From Robiginitomaculum sp. (GTDB lineage: Bacteria; Pseudomonadota; Alphaproteobacteria; Caulobacterales; Maricaulaceae), in NCBI GenBank assembly GCA_027071965.1, contig JALSYJ010000319.1, positions 1-7,155 on the forward strand: DNA of 7,155 nt, given 5' to 3'. The notes under the pieces are model-generated. The model searched no databases, was not told the DNA's origin, and worked only from the letters and a program-made list of their open reading frames with translations. Every line of letters starts with the position of its first letter. Positions within the stretch are counted from its first letter, which is position 1. Below are positions 4,999 to 7,155 of this stretch, in pieces. A program made the position numbers and the translations under genes.

Positions 4999-7155
4999 TC
5001 ATTTGCTGATCACGGCTCTTTCATGGGGATCAGTTATGGATGCTCTGGACACTCCCCCCCAGTGATATAGTCGCTTTACCAGTTCTTGTATGTTAAATGG
5101 TTTTGACAGCCAGTCATTCATTCCTGCTTCACGGAATTTTTCTTCTTCATCTTTGATAATGTGGGCGGTCAATGCAATGATAGGGGTTGTGTTGCCAAGA
5201 CTGCGCAGGGTTTTGGCCGCCGTATAACCATCCATTTGCGGCATTCGCATGTCCATGAATATCATATCAAATGCATGGGCTGAGGCAGCCTGTACTGCCA
5301 ATTCTCCATTTTCAACCACAGTCACGTTTTGGTTTAGTTTTGTTAGCAGCGTACGAATTAGCAGCTGGTTTGCCGGATTATCCTCTGCCACCAGCACATC
5401 AAAGGAAGTATTTTCTGGTGTTTTTTTGTCAATAATATCAAGGTTGTCTTCGCCGGTATTAGCTGTTTCTGGTGCTGATAATGGCAGTTCAAACCAGAAA
5501 CATGACCCTGCGCCCGGTTCGGAAATGACACCGATATCACCGTTCATAACGCTAACCAGCCGTTTGCAAATGGCCAGTCCAAGCCCGGTTCCTCCGTGTT
5601 TGCGGGTGGTAGAGGCATCAGCTTGTGAAAAATCCTGAAACAGGTGTCTCTGATTGTCTTTTGGTATACCAATTCCGCTGTCGACAACTTCAAAACGGAT
5701 ACGATCCGCATCTGTGTCTAGTGCTTTTAGATAAACTGATCCTGTTTCGGTAAACTTGATGGCATTGCCCACTAGATTAAGCAGAATCTGCCTGATTCTG
5801 GCCGGATCACCGATATAGGTTCTAGCAAGGGTTTCTTCGATATGGATTTTAAGCTGCAGCCCTTTTTCTTCGGCACTGGCAAGCAGTATATCAGATACGT
5901 TTTGCAACTCCTCTTCCAGCTCAAACGGTATTTCTTCCAGAACCACCTTGCCAGCATCCAGTTTTGCATGATCCAGAATATCATTTACAAGATTTAGCAA
6001 ATGCCTTCCGGCCATATTTGCAGTTTTGGTTAGTTTTTCGCGCTCTGGGGATTGTGTGCCATCCATAAGTAAATCTGTCATGCCAATAACGGCATTTAAG
6101 GGGGTGCGAATTTCATGGCTCATGGTTGATAGAAACCTGGCTCGTTCATGAGCTGCTGCTTCAGCCTGTTTTTTTGCCCGCAGTAATTCGCGTTCAGCAT
6201 TCTTTTTCTTTGTAACATCAAAGGCCACGCCTCGATACCCAAAGCATTCGCCTTCAGCATTCCAGCGGGCAGCGCAATGTACTTCCAGCCAGGTTTTTTG
6301 ATCCTGCATACGAAATTCCAGCGTATGCCCGCCATCGGACTTTCTTAAACTATCCAGCCACCCTTTATGAAATGGCTGCATATCGGGAGCCAGCACCCAT
6401 GTGTATTCGCCCAAAAGTTCACTTTGGGCAGAACCAGCCAATTCTGACAGGGCTTCGGAGACAAAGCTGAATTTGCCATCTATATCCAGATCAAAGGTAA
6501 GACCTCTTGCCGCGCGAATAACTTCTTTTAAGCGCTCTCCGGTCTCCCTGATTTTTTCAGCGCTTTGTTTGCGTTCACTAATGTCAAAAATAGCGCCGCG
6601 AAAGCCTGTAATATTTCCCGACTGGTTTTCCAGGGATCGTCCGGTAATGCGCAGCCAGCGGCCGTCCTGCCCGTCCTTGGGGGACATTTTCTTTTCCTGA
6701 ACATTAAACTTTCCAGAGGCATGCAGTGCCTTGACCCATTCATCATGACCCTCTTCGGGCGGGGTGGACAGAAAATAGGTGGGCTTACCGATAAGTTCTT
6801 CTGGCTTGTATCCAAACAAATCCTCTGCGGTTTCACAAATATAGGTGAAACAACCATTGGCATCGGTTTCAAACATACAGCCACCGGCTGTGCCTATTAC
6901 CTCCTTGTATCTCGCTTCACTTTTTTGCAGCCGCTCACGTATTTTTCTGTGTTCGGTTACATCACGGGCAGCTCCACGAAAGCCGGTAACTTTTCCAGAA
7001 GCGTTTTTAATTGGCAAAAAATTAACCTGCACATCAATCAGGCTTTCGTCTTTGCGCGCAAAGTGTTTAAGACGTTCTGTTGGCCCGCCCGTGCTAAGTC
7101 CCTGCAGCCATTCTTCCCGGCTGATTGGCGGATCCGGCATCAGATCATAGGAAGT
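4999..7155 (-). CDS. PAS-domain hybrid sensor histidine kinase/response regulator (N-terminus outside window)
   Basis: This is a multidomain hybrid kinase that should autophosphorylate on His and pass the phosphate to its own receiver. The frame is open to the right edge with no stop, and the first visible residues fall inside a PAS fold, so the true start is outside. With residue 1 as the Met at 7138-7140, the order is: partial PAS ending FRGAARDVTEHRK (to about 65); PAS 2 (about 71-190); PAS 3 (about 201-312); helical linker (312-335); HisKA with SHEIRTPLN and phospho-accepting His342; HATPase_c with the N box around Asn459, DSGIGIP (487-493) and GGTGLGLAI (516-524); and a receiver (581-693) with Glu586/Asp587, phospho-Asp630, Thr658 and Lys680. 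No membrane segment, HPt or output domain is visible. The H box is of the ArcB/BarA style. The sensed signal is unknown, and the gene is convergent with rodA, so it is not part of that operon. Confidence 0.93.
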   Translation of the reverse strand, partial: TSYDLMPDPPISREEWLQGLSTGGPTERLKHFARKDESLIDVQVNFLPIKNASGKVTGFRGAARDVTEHRKIRERLQKSEARYKEVIGTAGGCMFETDANGCFTYICETAEDLFGYKPEELIGKPTYFLSTPPEEGHDEWVKALHASGKFNVQEKKMSPKDGQDGRWLRITGRSLENQSGNITGFRGAIFDISERKQSAEKIRETGERLKEVIRAARGLTFDLDIDGKFSFVSEALSELAGSAQSELLGEYTWVLAPDMQPFHKGWLDSLRKSDGGHTLEFRMQDQKTWLEVHCAARWNAEGECFGYRGVAFDVTKKKNAERELLRAKKQAEAAAHERARFLSTMSHEIRTPLNAVIGMTDLLMDGTQSPEREKLTKTANMAGRHLLNLVNDILDHAKLDAGKVVLEEIPFELEEELQNVSDILLASAEEKGLQLKIHIEETLARTYIGDPARIRQILLNLVGNAIKFTETGSVYLKALDTDADRIRFEVVDSGIGIPKDNQRHLFQDFSQADASTTRKHGGTGLGLAICKRLVSVMNGDIGVISEPGAGSCFWFELPLSAPETANTGEDNLDIIDKKTPENTSFDVLVAEDNPANQLLIRTLLTKLNQNVTVVENGELAVQAASAHAFDMIFMDMRMPQMDGYTAAKTLRSLGNTTPIIALTAHIIKDEEEKFREAGMNDWLSKPFNIQELVKRLYHWGGVSRASITDPHERAVISK

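Noticed and set aside
5164..5221. GGCGG/CCGCC inverted repeat as a possible terminator beyond rodA
   Set aside because: The arms are five bases, the loop is nearly 50 bases and no T-run follows. It lies within the kinase receiver coding sequence.
4999..7155. The kinase as CckA, PleC or another named alphaproteobacterial cell-cycle kinase
   Set aside because: Its H box (SHEIRTPLNAVIG) and three soluble PAS domains do not match CckA, whose H box is of the AHDFNN type. Nothing specific supports PleC or DivJ, so no symbol is given.

Overview
The window carries the 3' part of a cell-shape (elongasome) operon on the + strand and, facing it tail to tail, the 3' part of a large sensor-kinase gene on the - strand. 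The + strand order is mreB (C-terminal end only), mreC, mreD, mrdA (PBP2) and rodA. This order, the PBP2 N-terminus with an R-R pair before its membrane anchor, and a large PAS-rich hybrid kinase next door suggest an alphaproteobacterium of moderate GC content. That assignment rests on gene order and protein style, not on a phylogenetic test.

Layout: 1-448 end of mreB; 449-513 the only intergenic gap in the operon (65 bases, with two small potential hairpins and a displaced Shine-Dalgarno-like stretch); 514-1437 mreC; 1434-2000 mreD; 1997-3853 mrdA; 3850-4998 rodA; 4999-7155 (minus) a PAS-PAS-PAS-HisKA-HATPase-REC hybrid histidine kinase whose N-terminus lies beyond the right edge. mreC, mreD, mrdA and rodA are joined by three successive 4-base ATGA overlaps. 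rodA and the kinase gene abut with no base between their stop codons. No stretch over 300 bases is without a gene.

The five + strand products work together. MreB filaments on the inner membrane face organise the complex. MreC and MreD link it across the membrane. RodA polymerises glycan strands from lipid II, and PBP2 cross-links them, giving sidewall elongation. The kinase is on the other strand, so it is not part of this operon and nothing in the sequence ties it functionally to cell shape.

I found no mobile element, CRISPR array, RNA gene or clear rho-independent terminator, and no sign of an undescribed multi-gene system. The points worth a second look are small: the mreB-mreC leader structure, reinitiation-style coupling with no visible ribosome binding site at mrdA, a probable Cys3-His metal site in PBP2, a Tat-like motif in PBP2, the zero-gap convergent junction, and the tandem PAS architecture of the kinase.
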